Positions 8,174 to 15,200 of a stretch of 64,000 nucleotides of DNA are shown one piece after another. Position numbers and translations under genes: made by a program. The notes beneath the pieces were generated by a model, which was not told the origin of the DNA, searched no databases, and saw nothing but the letters and a program-made list of their open reading frames with translations. The stretch's first letter is position 1; each line of letters starts with the position of its first letter. Source of the DNA: Blautia sp. (GTDB lineage: Bacteria > Bacillota > Clostridia > Lachnospirales > Lachnospiraceae); NCBI GenBank assembly GCA_017475035.1, contig JAFVGK010000048.1:1-64000 (forward strand), read 5' to 3'.

Positions 8174-8572
8174 TGTGATGAAAATGATCAGCAGGCTCTT
8201 CGCTGGTGCATTGCAAAGCCGGATAAACGGAAGAGCCGGAAGATGACTTGTCCCAAGTTCACTGATATGCTTTATGAGATGATGGGGTGGGATAAAGGCT
8301 GCCGGTACAAGATTCTCGGTTTCCGTATCGAACGTGATGGGAAGACATATTATGTTTTCGACCTCAATGTGTATAAGATCTTTAAGGAGAAACCGAAGGC
8401 TGGTCAGGAGGAAGAAAGCTCAGAGCCGGTAGATAGCAGAAAAGGATACTACCCTGCGGATATTGCTAATACCTTTGGTGTTTCGCTGGAGGAGCATAAA
8501 CAGACACAAGAAATGTCTATAGGAGAGTCCTTTGTCCCCATGGCGCAGCTTACAGAGAATAGTGATGCGTGA
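8174..8572 (+). pseudogene. C-terminal half of a conserved mobile-element protein
   Basis: Readable from 8,174 (CDENDQQALRWCIAKPDKRK) through ATG 8,243 (MTCPKFTDMLYEMMGWDKG) to a natural stop, with KGYYPADIANTFGVSLEEHK near the end. I recall this as the C-terminal half of a protein of about 250 residues found in clostridial plasmids and ICEs. The matching N-terminal half lies at 12,363-12,570 behind a RepA-like ATPase start. Just upstream of 8,174 the sequence seems frame-shifted. A 109-residue protein could still be made from 8,243. Function unknown. Confidence 0.5.
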
Positions 8573-8593
8573 AGGAAGTCTGGGAGGTGAACT

Positions 8594-9148
8594 ATGGGTT
8601 TGGATTATAGCAGTCCAGGGATTTCCTTCGATCTGAAGAACGGGAGAATCTTTGTATATAAAACCACAGCCGAAGCGATAGGACACCCGGAGTATGCTCG
8701 CTTCATGTTCAGCCCGGAGGACAGGGTATTTGGAATTCAGGCTTGTGGAATTGATGATGAGGGAGCCCACAGATTTCAGGTGATCGGGAATCAGTATACC
8801 GTCAAGATCATGGCGCTTGTCCGGTTTATTTATGAGACCTGTGGATGGGAAAATTCAAATAAGATGGATGATATTCTCCGAGAGAAACGGGTTGTCCAGG
8901 GACTGACCCAGCAGCAGGTCGCAGATCTTGCGAAGATCAGCCTACGCCAGTATCAGAGTTTTGAGAGCGGAGAGAGAAATATCCGAACATCATCATTTCA
9001 GCTGGCCTGTCGTGTGATCGAGGCTCTCGGGATGGACCCAACAAAGTTCTTCTATGGTGAGTATGTTATCGGGGAAGAGGTCCTTCTTGGTGGGGACGGT
9101 TTAAGATACGCCAAGACCGGGAAAAGAATAAACGAAGACGTAGAATAA
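8594..9148 (+). CDS. Helix-turn-helix (XRE-type) protein with N-terminal extension
   Basis: A 184-residue protein behind GGGAGGTG. Residues 1-90 (SPGISFDLKNGRIFVYKTTAEAIG... IYETCGWE) form an unrecognised domain also met in mobile-element genes next to the preceding family. Residues about 95-155 are an XRE helix-turn-helix: DDILREKRVVQGLTQQQVAD, then ISLRQYQSFESGERNIR. It is 22 bases after the preceding fragment, so the two were probably one operon of a plasmid or ICE. Likely a DNA-binding regulator of that element; the target is unknown. Confidence 0.7.
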   Translation: MGLDYSSPGISFDLKNGRIFVYKTTAEAIGHPEYARFMFSPEDRVFGIQACGIDDEGAHRFQVIGNQYTVKIMALVRFIYETCGWENSNKMDDILREKRVVQGLTQQQVADLAKISLRQYQSFESGERNIRTSSFQLACRVIEALGMDPTKFFYGEYVIGEEVLLGGDGLRYAKTGKRINEDVE

Positions 9149-9165
9149 CAGAATAGAGAAATCAG

Positions 9166-9223
9166 TAGCCCGCTGGGTAACTGTCGAGAATGATCGATAG
9201 TCACCTGGCGGGCTATTTTTTTT
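9166..9223 (+). terminator. Intrinsic terminator after HTH gene
   Basis: TAGCCCGC pairs with GCGGGCTA, with further pairing inside the loop, followed by eight T. Confidence 0.85.
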
Positions 9224-9318
9224 GCTTTCAGGGGCCCAAACGGCCTCAATAAATGACGACAGAAGTTATTGCCGTCATGCACCATGCATCAGAGAGATAA
9301 CTAACGCTTCCTGATATT

Positions 9319-9339
9319 TTTTTACCCACCCATGAAGCA
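9319..9339 (+). repeat. 21-bp repeat before the DUF234 ATPase
   Basis: The sequence TTACCCACCCATGAAGCA with preceding T residues recurs exactly at 14,892-14,912, there next to relics of the DUF234 ATPase and VOC genes. It appears to be shared flanking sequence of the same ancestral segment. Confidence 0.7.
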
Positions 9340-9377
9340 AAAGGGTCTTATTTTCTTTGAAAAAACGTTCAGAGACT

Positions 9378-9406
9378 TGACAAAGGCAACTGGACGGATT
9401 ACAATG
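9378..9406 (+). promoter_or_regulatory. Promoter of the DUF234 ATPase
   Basis: A perfect -35 TTGACA (9,378-9,383), 17-base spacer and -10 TACAAT (9,401-9,406). Confidence 0.8.
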
Positions 9407-9467
9407 TTATCAATCTGAATAACAGTTCAGAGAAAAATTATTCAGAAATATAACGAGGTGAGGACCT

Positions 9468-10838
9468 ATGTTTATAGGACGGGAAAAAGAGCTAAAAGCC
9501 CTTTCAGCCGAGCTTTCCACTTGGAAGAAAAAAACTGCCGTTCTAATATATGGAAAACGGAGAGTCGGAAAATCAACGTTAATCAATGAGGCAGCCAAGG
9601 TCTTTGATGGTATTGTTGTCAACTATCTGTGCGTGACGAGCACCTTTGAAGGAAACCTGGAACTCATTTACAAGAGCGTGTCAGAGAGCCTGTCTCTCCC
9701 GAACATTCGCTTCGATTCTTTGTTTGCGATGATGGACTACCTGGGAACGCTGGACAAGAAGATCCTGTTGATTATTGACGAGTATCCCTATCTGAAGCAA
9801 ACAAAAAAGAAAAACGAAGTTGATTCCTATATGCAGGCAGTCATCGATAGGCTTCCCGAGAATGTGAAGCTGATTCTTTGTGGTTCCTACATTACGATTA
9901 TGAAGGAATTACTGGCGGAAGATAATCCGTTGTTCGGGAGATTCTCCCTGATCCAACACATCCACGATTTTGATTACTACGATGCTGCAAAATTCTACCC
10001 TGACCTTCCAGTACGTGAGAAAGTCGCCTTTTATGGAGTGTTTGGAGGATGCCCATATGTCCTTGAGAATCTTGAAACGGACAAGTCCGTAAAAGACAAT
10101 ATCATTCGCCTGCTCCTGCCGGAAACGGGACTGATCAGATCTCACATCGAAAACGTTATACTGAGGGAGATTCAAAAATCCTTTGATGCTAGGATACTGG
10201 AGTCCCTTGGAAATGGAAAGAAGAAATATACGGAGATAAGGGATCAGTTAGGAGGCAGTGAGACAGGGCTTTTGGATAAGCAACTGAAGATTCTTCTGGA
10301 CATGGAGACAATACAGAAGACCGAGCCGATCAATCGCCGGAATGACAAGAAAAAGCAGTTTTATGAAATTACGGACAACTTGATGCGTTTCTACTTTTCG
10401 TTTATCTTCGGAACCGCTGGTACCATCGCAAGGATAGGTGAAGAGCAATATTATGGCCGGAACATCGAGGAGACTCTTGAACAGTTCATCAGCAGAAGAT
10501 TTGATGGAATCACCCTGCAGTACTTCCACAGGATGGCGGTTCGAGGAAAGATCCCGGATATCGAGGATTTCGGTTCCTATTGGTATGAAAATCCAGTAAA
10601 TAAAACAAATGGAGAATTCGATTGTGTTATCAAGCGTACCGGTAATCTGTACGATTTCTACGAATGCAAATTCTTCGACAGGCCAATGACACCCCAGGAG
10701 TGTGAGCAGGAAAAGGATCAGCTCCAAAAGATGCAGGGAATAGAAGTGACCAGGATTGGCTTTGTATGTACAGGGGGCTTTGGTTTTGAGAGTAAAACGG
10801 AATTTTTACTGATTGACGGGGAAGCCCTATATCAGTGA
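9468..10838 (+). CDS. Archaeal-type ATPase with C-terminal DUF234
   Basis: A 456-residue ATPase of the archaeal ATPase/DUF234 type. It starts MFIGREKELKALSAEL, has Walker A GKRRVGKSTLI (about residue 30), Walker B ILLIIDEYPYL (about residue 103) and a sensor-like LILCGSYITIM. After a middle helical region with ITDNLMRFYFSFIFG, the end has FDCVIKRTG... YDFYECKFFDRPM. Its D...ECK arrangement fits a PD-(D/E)XK-like nuclease fold as described for DUF234. An ATAACGAGG ribosome site precedes the ATG. The cellular role is unknown. Its last codons also survive as a relic at 14,794-14,850. Confidence 0.85.
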   Translation: MFIGREKELKALSAELSTWKKKTAVLIYGKRRVGKSTLINEAAKVFDGIVVNYLCVTSTFEGNLELIYKSVSESLSLPNIRFDSLFAMMDYLGTLDKKILLIIDEYPYLKQTKKKNEVDSYMQAVIDRLPENVKLILCGSYITIMKELLAEDNPLFGRFSLIQHIHDFDYYDAAKFYPDLPVREKVAFYGVFGGCPYVLENLETDKSVKDNIIRLLLPETGLIRSHIENVILREIQKSFDARILESLGNGKKKYTEIRDQLGGSETGLLDKQLKILLDMETIQKTEPINRRNDKKKQFYEITDNLMRFYFSFIFGTAGTIARIGEEQYYGRNIEETLEQFISRRFDGITLQYFHRMAVRGKIPDIEDFGSYWYENPVNKTNGEFDCVIKRTGNLYDFYECKFFDRPMTPQECEQEKDQLQKMQGIEVTRIGFVCTGGFGFESKTEFLLIDGEALYQ

Positions 10839-10851
10839 TCGGAGGTTCGGC

Positions 10852-11226
10852 ATGAATACAATCCACCATATAGCTATCATCTGCTCCGATAAGGAAGCTG
10901 CGCTCCATTTCTACCATGACCTTATTGGCTTTCCGATCATCCGGGAAAACTACAGACCGGAAAGGGATGACTGGAAGATTGATCTGCGGATCAATGAAAA
11001 CACAGAACTTGAACTCTTCATCATGAAGGGGCATCCGGAGCGACCATCTCCGGAAGCCTACGGTTTGCGGCATCTGGCATTCCGCGTCCCCAGTGTGGAT
11101 GAAACGGTCGCGGAGCTGGAGGGGAAGGGAATCGAGTGTGAACCTGTCAGGACGGATACCTTCACAGGCGAAAAGATGACCTTCTTCCACGATCCGGACG
11201 GATTACCGATTGAGATACATGAATAA
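10852..11226 (+). CDS. VOC family (glyoxalase-like) protein, copy 2
   Basis: A 124-residue paralogue of the VOC gene at 7,567, with the same metal-ligand segments (NTIHHIAIICSDKEAALHFY, LRHLAFRV, FFHDPDGLPIEIHE). ATG 10,852 follows CGGAGG, 13 bases after the ATPase stop, so it is co-transcribed with the DUF234 ATPase. Upstream in-frame ATG 10,813 lies inside the ATPase gene and is not preferred. Confidence 0.85.
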   Translation: MNTIHHIAIICSDKEAALHFYHDLIGFPIIRENYRPERDDWKIDLRINENTELELFIMKGHPERPSPEAYGLRHLAFRVPSVDETVAELEGKGIECEPVRTDTFTGEKMTFFHDPDGLPIEIHE

Positions 11227-11231
11227 TACGC

Positions 11232-11283
11232 AGCCCAGCTGGTAACCTGATTACAGTAAGCAAACGACCCGCTGGGCTTCTTT
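11232..11283 (+). terminator. Terminator of VOC gene, copy 2
   Basis: AGCCCAGC pairs with GCTGGGCT, followed by TTCTTT and then ATGCCC, as in copy 1. Confidence 0.75.
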
Positions 11284-11284
11284 A

Positions 11285-11357
11285 TGCCCGCGTATACCAC
11301 AGACAGCCCCCAGGGAGAACCGAGGGAACTGGTGTGGCTTACGCGGGCAGTTTTTTG
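11285..11357 (+). other. Long hairpin with T-tract after VOC gene, copy 2
   Basis: TGCCCGCGTA and TACGCGGGCA arms followed by six T, equivalent to 8,003-8,074. Confidence 0.6.
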
Positions 11358-11416
11358 TTATACGCCGAACTCCGAAAGCAGCGCTTTCAGGAATGACAGC
11401 GTCCTTGTGAGAATCG

Positions 11417-11828
11417 TGTTTGATAGAACACTCAGCCCTAAACATCAACCAAAAAGCAGAGTATACTCATATGGGGTACTCTGCTGTTATCCGTCACTCT
11501 TTATTCACTGCCGACGATACTTCTGCGACGAATTGAATTCCCCCACTCCATAATAGCTCCCTATTACAGTCCGTCGTTCCAGCGTCATTCTATATGAGGA
11601 GAGTATTGATTGGGAGTGATCCCCCTTCCATCCAACTTTTCTGCATATCAGCTCCCCTTTCGAAATCTACAACTACATTCTGCTTCAAACTATACTGTAC
11701 ATTTTAGAGCATTGCGGTATCCATGTCAGGATCCTGCAGTGCTTTTTTGGTTTTAAGGGGCTGGTCAAACCCACGCAAAGTTCCCAGCCCCCTAAACCAG
11801 TAAGACCTGGCATAACAGTGCAAAGGAA
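11417..11828. other. Degenerate stretch without a gene
   Basis: No supported gene. It contains a hairpin AGCAGAGTA/TACTCTGCT (about 11,455-11,485) and GGGGCTGG/CCAGCCCC (about 11,757-11,793). The composition and lack of long frames suggest decayed mobile DNA. Confidence 0.5.
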
Positions 11829-12071
11829 TGCCTCCTTCACTACTACAGGGATAAGGACACCAACGAGATCGACATGGTGATTGAAGCAGACGGTGAGATT
11901 CATCCATTGGAGATCAAGAAGAGTACGAATCCCGGTACGGAACTTGCCTCTGCATTTAAGATACTGGATAAGGGTTCAGTACCAAGAGGGACAGGCGCGA
12001 TCCTGTGTCTCCGTGAGGAACTATCGGTCATCGACAGGAATACATTCATTCTTCCGATATGGATGATTTAA
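11829..12071 (+). pseudogene. C-terminal fragment of a second DUF4143 ATPase
   Basis: Reads CLLHYYRDKDTNEIDMVIE then GEIHPLEIKKSTNPG and on to a natural stop after FILPIWMI. This is the restriction-endonuclease-like end of an AAA_14/DUF4143 protein, with the E-D ... EIKK residues conserved. The ATPase part is missing and there is no start signal. It is a different family member from the intact gene at 3,951. Confidence 0.7.
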
Positions 12072-12149
12072 AATAAGCAATACGGCTGAAATAAGATAGA
12101 ATCGCATTTTGGCCGTGGATTGAAAGCTAAAATACAGATTGAACATAGA

Positions 12150-12179
12150 GCATCTTGGAGAAATCCAGGGTGCTTTTTT
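12150..12179 (+). terminator. Terminator/boundary hairpin before the RepA-like relic
   Basis: GCATCTTGG pairs with CCAGGGTGC (three G-U pairs), followed by six T, G and ATGCCCTGC. The same structure and sequence recur at 13,662-13,692. Confidence 0.75.
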
Positions 12180-12202
12180 GATGCCCTGCAGCGGGCGGAA
12201 AG

Positions 12203-12362
12203 GAACAGTACCCATGCAGAGGATGGCTATGGTATCCGTATATCGCTATTGGAAAGATCACGCTCCTGCAAGGTGATCCCGGCGATGGAAAATCGACCAT
12301 GATGATGCATCTTATCGCTGAGTTATCTACCGGTGGCGCAACGCCAGATGGTCAGGCATGAG
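12203..12362 (+). pseudogene. N-terminal fragment of a RepA-like AAA ATPase
   Basis: One frame reads GWLWYPYIAIGKITLLQGD, then the Walker A DPGDGKSTMMMHLIAEL and STGGATPDGQ. This is the start of the RepA/AAA_25-type ATPase encoded on clostridial plasmids and ICEs. No good start codon remains, and the frame is lost where the next fragment begins at about 12,360. Confidence 0.55.
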
Positions 12363-12570
12363 ATGAACCGGGAGGAATTAACCTCCGCAATGGAAGATCG
12401 GAGAAAGGAGATTGAACAGAAGTTTCGGCCGGAGAATATGAAGATTGTCCGGAAGGAATATTTTTCCAGTCTGCGTGATCCGGCTGTTACCATCCGTAAT
12501 GGGAATATCACTTTCAATACTGCCTGCATTAACGGCCTGGAGGATGTTGTCTGGGTCAATCTGATGGGGA
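12363..12570 (+). pseudogene. N-terminal half of the conserved mobile-element protein
   Basis: Reads MNREELTSAMEDRRKEIEQK, then MKIVRKEYFSSLRDPAVTI, FNTACINGLEDVVWVNLM. It appears to be the missing N-terminal part of the family whose C-terminal half lies at 8,174-8,572. At about 12,563 it is replaced by the zinc-ribbon fragment in another frame. Confidence 0.5.
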
Positions 12571-12805
12571 TGTTGAATACATCTTCTTCCGATGCTCAGA
12601 CTGCGGTGCGGTCTGCCCCATCTCCGCAACGGATACGGCGCTGAGAGCTGGCATCGTGGAATACAGCCGAAGGCGGCAGTTGATCCGCATGAAGCCGGTC
12701 ACCGAGCAGTATCTCCGAGAGACGGAAACGCTCAAACAGAAGAATCTAAAACGTTCACAGGAGCTGATGGAGCAACATCCATTGGCTCTTTTTTCACTCG
12801 GATAA
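12563..12805 (+). pseudogene. Fragment of a second phage CxxC zinc-ribbon gene
   Basis: One frame reads DGDVEYIFFRCSDCGAVCP then RQLIRMKPVTEQYLRETE and LKRSQELMEQHP to a stop. It aligns along its length with residues 22-104 of the gene at 5,407. The first CxxC pair and the start are missing, so it is a truncated duplicate from a related phage. Confidence 0.7.
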
Positions 12806-12842
12806 GGCTGAATAAGTCGCCCCTATCGGGCAGGAAGGAGGG

Positions 12843-12917
12843 ATGGCAGCGACCATTCAGGACAACCTGAAGGGCCAGCTCACCATCCTGAAATCACAAC
12901 TGAATATTCCGGGCTGA
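12843..12917 (+). pseudogene. Tape measure fragment
   Basis: A 24-codon frame (MAATIQDNLKGQLTILKSQL) behind AAGGAGGG. It follows the zinc-ribbon relic exactly as the tape measure start follows the intact copy at 5,754. The residues look like an internal tape measure segment joined to the original start context. Confidence 0.45.
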
Positions 12918-12934
12918 AAAGACCGGAATATTCA
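12901..12934. repeat. 12-bp inverted repeat
   Basis: TGAATATTCCGG and CCGGAATATTCA separated by ten bases. It overlaps the stop of the tape-measure fragment and is followed directly by the 19-bp boundary repeat. Confidence 0.8.
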
Positions 12935-12953
12935 TAAAGCCCTGCATCGGGTC
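12935..12953 (+). repeat. 19-bp cassette boundary repeat, copy 1
   Basis: TAAAGCCCTGCATCGGGTC, identical to 13,977-13,995. Each copy lies between a tape-measure fragment and the promoter of a toxin-antitoxin pair. Confidence 0.85.
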
Positions 12954-12966
12954 AAATGTTCATATT

Positions 12967-13032
12967 ATCTTTACGACCATTACTTGACTTTATCATCTTT
13001 ACGACATATAATAAGACTGACCGTAAAGAGAT
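12967..13032 (+). promoter_or_regulatory. Promoter and operator-like repeats of the RHH/RelE pair
   Basis: A -35 TTGACT (12,984-12,989), 17-base spacer and perfect -10 TATAAT (13,007-13,012). ATCTTTACGAC occurs twice (12,967-12,977 and 12,995-13,005), and a related inverted element GTAAAGAGAT follows at 13,023-13,032. The copies flank the promoter and are likely antitoxin binding sites. Confidence 0.75.
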
Positions 13033-13046
13033 AGGGGGTGCTTGAA

Positions 13047-13316
13047 ATGGCAGCAAGGGCATTGAACTTCAAGATGGATGAAGCAATCATCACTGAAATG
13101 AAAGATGTAGCTGGTGTATACCATATGTCCATGACTGATCTGATTAAAGAGGCAATAATGGAGAAACTGACTGCATTAAAGAGTGATCCATTCTATCGTC
13201 TGACAGTGCGAGTTGAAGAAGCATCCGCAGAAGAAACTGAGGAAATTCTGGCAGACATCGAATCCCTTTCAGATGATGATCTGACTATTGTGACCACAAA
13301 ACGCTTTACTGTTTAA
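13047..13316 (+). CDS. RelB/RHH-type antitoxin
   Basis: An 89-residue antitoxin. Residues 1-50 (MAARALNFKMDEAIITEMKD... SMTDLIKEAIMEKL) fit a ribbon-helix-helix DNA-binding domain, and the acidic C-terminal part (EEASAEETEEILADIESLSD) would bind the toxin. ATG 13,047 follows AGGGGGTG. Sixteen bases separate it from the toxin. The pair sits between two boundary repeats as a self-contained cassette and probably represses itself through the repeats listed above. Confidence 0.8.
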   Translation: MAARALNFKMDEAIITEMKDVAGVYHMSMTDLIKEAIMEKLTALKSDPFYRLTVRVEEASAEETEEILADIESLSDDDLTIVTTKRFTV

Positions 13317-13332
13317 GTGGAGGCAATAGCAG

Positions 13333-13635
13333 ATGAACAGAAGAACGCAGTTTGAGTACGAAATTCAATACACTAAGGCCTCCGACAAGTTTCTCAAGAC
13401 CCATGAGGAAGTCCGGGAACAGTACGAAGACGCAATGAAAGAGTTGCTTGTAGGGGATCATCCGGAAAAGGTAGACGTTAAGAGGATCAAGGGAAATCGA
13501 AATGACTACTACCGTATTAAGCTTGGTGAATATCGGGTAGTTTACGCAATCATAAATGGTAAGATTGTTGTAATCAACACTATGCTCGCCGGGGTACGCG
13601 GGGATGTGTACAAGAAAATGAGTGGTCTGAAATAA
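13333..13635 (+). CDS. RelE-family toxin
   Basis: A 100-residue toxin. The sequence FEYEIQYTKASDKFLKTHEE, then VDVKRIKGNRNDYYRIKLGE, YRVVYAIINGKIVVINTMLAG matches the RelE fold with its basic central strands (R/K-rich, YRI and YRVVY). RelE-like toxins cut mRNA in the ribosomal A site. It follows its antitoxin in the normal order and is closed by the terminator at 13,662. Confidence 0.88.
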   Translation: MNRRTQFEYEIQYTKASDKFLKTHEEVREQYEDAMKELLVGDHPEKVDVKRIKGNRNDYYRIKLGEYRVVYAIINGKIVVINTMLAGVRGDVYKKMSGLK

Positions 13636-13661
13636 TCAAAACCTAAAAAATGAGGGTAGAA

Positions 13662-13692
13662 GCATCTTGGTGAAAATCCAGGGTGCTTTTTT
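13662..13692 (+). terminator. Terminator/boundary hairpin after the RelE pair
   Basis: GCATCTTGG pairs with CCAGGGTGC and is followed by six T, then CATGCCCTGC. Near-identical to 12,150-12,179. Confidence 0.8.
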
Positions 13693-13701
13693 CATGCCCT
13701 G

Positions 13702-13838
13702 CTATTCGCCTTTACAGATAAAGAGGAGCCTTCAAAGATTGAGGTTATCTATTACTATGAAGGGATCAAGCATGCATCCTTTGCTGACGCGGCATCTGAT
13801 AGAGGCGATCATGCCGGAGACAGCGAGGGTCGGTGATA
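13702..13838 (+). pseudogene. Unrecognised gene fragment
   Basis: One frame stays open from about 13,702 to a TGA at 13,834-13,836 and reads FTDKEEPSKIEVIYYYEGIK, then HASFADAASDRGDH. It has no start signal. The residues are protein-like but I do not recognise the family. Confidence 0.35.
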
Positions 13839-13979
13839 TTGAGCACCAAGGTGCAGGCTTTCGTGGATAAACTCAGCATCATGAGCGAGGTCTATAAGAA
13901 AACCATCCTGAAAGTGACGGCTCTTGCGGCTGCCATCATTGCGATGTTGAACGAAGCCGACTCGATGTGGGGCAGGTAA
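13839..13979 (+). pseudogene. Tape measure internal fragment
   Basis: Reads LSTKVQAFVDKLSIMSEVYK then KTILKVTALAAAIIAMLNEA and a stop. The helix pattern KVTALAAAI is typical of phage tape measure proteins just before the hydrophobic part. It ends at the TAA that begins the second 19-bp boundary repeat. Confidence 0.5.
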
Positions 13980-13995
13980 AGCCCTGCATCGGGTC
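13977..13995 (+). repeat. 19-bp cassette boundary repeat, copy 2
   Basis: Identical to 12,935-12,953. It precedes the PIN toxin-antitoxin cassette. Confidence 0.85.
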
Positions 13996-14056
13996 GGCTT
14001 CGAAATCAACCTGCGTGAATACGCAAAAATTCTTCGAGTCAGCCATTAAATACTTC

Positions 14057-14096
14057 TTGAAAATTAGCTAAAATCACATATAATTAAATTAGCTAA
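14057..14096 (+). promoter_or_regulatory. Promoter and operators of the Phd/PIN pair
   Basis: A -35 TTGAAA (14,057-14,062), 16-base spacer and -10 TATAAT (14,079-14,084). The palindrome TTAGCTAA occurs at 14,064-14,071, inside the spacer, and at 14,089-14,096, just after the -10. The 25-base spacing fits binding of antitoxin dimers over the promoter. Confidence 0.8.
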
Positions 14097-14118
14097 TTTA
14101 GAAAGCGAGGTGGACGCT

Positions 14119-14367
14119 ATGATTGGAAATACAGCAACGGCAACCGCAACAGAGATGCAGAACAATTTTGGCCGATATCTGTCTATGGTTATGGATGGTA
14201 TAGAGGTCATCGTGACGAAGAACGGAAGAGAGGTCGGACGGTTTTTGCCCAGAGATGCGGCAGTATCATATCTGACGGACTCTTTAACGGGAATTCTTAA
14301 GGAGGATGCCGATCCGGATCAGGTGAAGGAAGAGAGGCTGAGAGAGAAATATGCGACTACTGATTGA
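14119..14367 (+). CDS. Phd/YefM-type antitoxin
   Basis: An 82-residue antitoxin. The N-terminal MIGNTATATATEMQNNFGRY then MVMDGIEVIVTKNGREVGRF is a Phd/YefM DNA-binding domain, and the C-terminal tail is acidic. The start follows GCGAGGTGG. Its end overlaps the toxin start by 17 bases, so the two are translationally coupled. The palindromic TTAGCTAA sites in the promoter are the likely operators. Confidence 0.85.
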   Translation: MIGNTATATATEMQNNFGRYLSMVMDGIEVIVTKNGREVGRFLPRDAAVSYLTDSLTGILKEDADPDQVKEERLREKYATTD

Positions 14368-14758
14368 TGGGAATATCATTCTTGATATCCTGCAGAATCG
14401 TCAGCCTCATGTGAAGGACTCAGCCAAAGTATGGAAGCTCTGTGAGACCAGGCAGGCGGAGGGGTATGTTTCTGCGTTCACCTTTTCAAATCTGGTCTAT
14501 ATCATGCGGAAGGAGCTGACTCCTGAGAAAATAAGCGAGGTTTTGAGAAGCCTGGGATTGATTTTTCGGTTTGCAGATCTGACTGCCGCAGACATGACAA
14601 AAGCGGCAGAACTTCAATGGGATGATTATGAAGACGCGATGCAATCCGTTACAGCGGAGAGAATCCGAGCGGATTATATTATCACGAGAAACGTCAAGGA
14701 TTTCAGGAAAAGTAAAGTAGTGGCATTTACGCCTGCAGAATTTTTGGCACGCTTGTAA
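14351..14758 (+). CDS. PIN-domain toxin (VapC-like)
   Basis: A 135-residue PIN-domain ribonuclease. It starts MRLLIDGNIILDILQNRQPH with the first catalytic Asp at residue 6. Acidic residues follow in WDDYEDAMQSV and in the late strand DYIITRNVKDF. Most family members read D-x-N at the start, and this one keeps D-G-N. PIN toxins cleave tRNA, rRNA or mRNA. Pairing with a Phd-type antitoxin instead of VapB is common in this group. Confidence 0.88.
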   Translation: MRLLIDGNIILDILQNRQPHVKDSAKVWKLCETRQAEGYVSAFTFSNLVYIMRKELTPEKISEVLRSLGLIFRFADLTAADMTKAAELQWDDYEDAMQSVTAERIRADYIITRNVKDFRKSKVVAFTPAEFLARL

Positions 14759-14793
14759 GTCGAGAACGGAAATCGGCTAAAATGTAAATATGA

Positions 14794-14912
14794 AAATGAT
14801 CAGCTCCAAAAGATGCAAGGAACAGAAGTGACCAGAATAGACTCTGCATGAACGCAATCCACCACATGAACTGCCTGAGAAGAAATAGAAGTTTTTACCC
14901 ACCCATGAAGCA
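14794..14912 (+). pseudogene. Relic of the DUF234 ATPase-VOC junction with 21-bp repeat
   Basis: Bases 14,794-14,850 match the end of the DUF234 ATPase around 10,714-10,768 (GATCAGCTCCAAAAGATGCA and following). They jump directly to a match with the VOC start (GCAATCCACCACATGAACTG against the gene start). The 21-base repeat found upstream of the ATPase at 9,319 follows at 14,892-14,912. This is a third, collapsed copy of the ATPase-VOC segment. Confidence 0.65.
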
Positions 14913-14984
14913 GAAGACCGAAAAATATTGATTAAAATCGCCTGACGCGGTAGAATGAACGCAGTCAGACTGGAGATGGGCAAG

Positions 14985-15200
14985 ATGAAATTGCTTAGAG
15001 TGAAGGCAAGCCGCTTCAAAAACTGCTGCGCGGCTTCACGATAGACCTGACATCGAAGTCCGGGAAGACAGCAGAAGACAAGAAGTATAAGCTCCAGGAG
15101 ATTGCTCCGGCACTGCTAAAGAGCAAGCAGTATTACAATAACGCCTTCAGGACGGCTGTCAATTATGAGGACCTTATGGCGTTGAAGAAGTGCTGAAGCA
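14985..15200 (+). pseudogene. Internally deleted relic of the RloA-like AAA ATPase
   Basis: Starts with ATG AAATTG... giving MKLLRVKASRFKNC, the start of an AAA ATPase of the OLD/RloA kind. A one-base shift is then needed to read FTIDLTSKSGKTAEDKKYKL and QEIAPALLKSKQYYNNAF. It jumps to AVNYEDLMALKK, the C-terminal end that also occurs at 1,938-1,988. The whole Walker A to Walker B region is absent. Confidence 0.55.

Larger units (their letters stand above)
10852..11416 (+). repeat. Long direct repeat, copy 2 (VOC gene plus double hairpin)
   Basis: Second copy of the block at 7,567-8,134, including the two downstream hairpins and ending at the same point (GAGAATCG). Confidence 0.85.

Noticed and set aside
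8049..8246. 65-codon frame after VOC copy 1
   Set aside because: It starts inside the terminator-like hairpin and runs over the frame of the conserved mobile-element fragment. No ribosome site fits.
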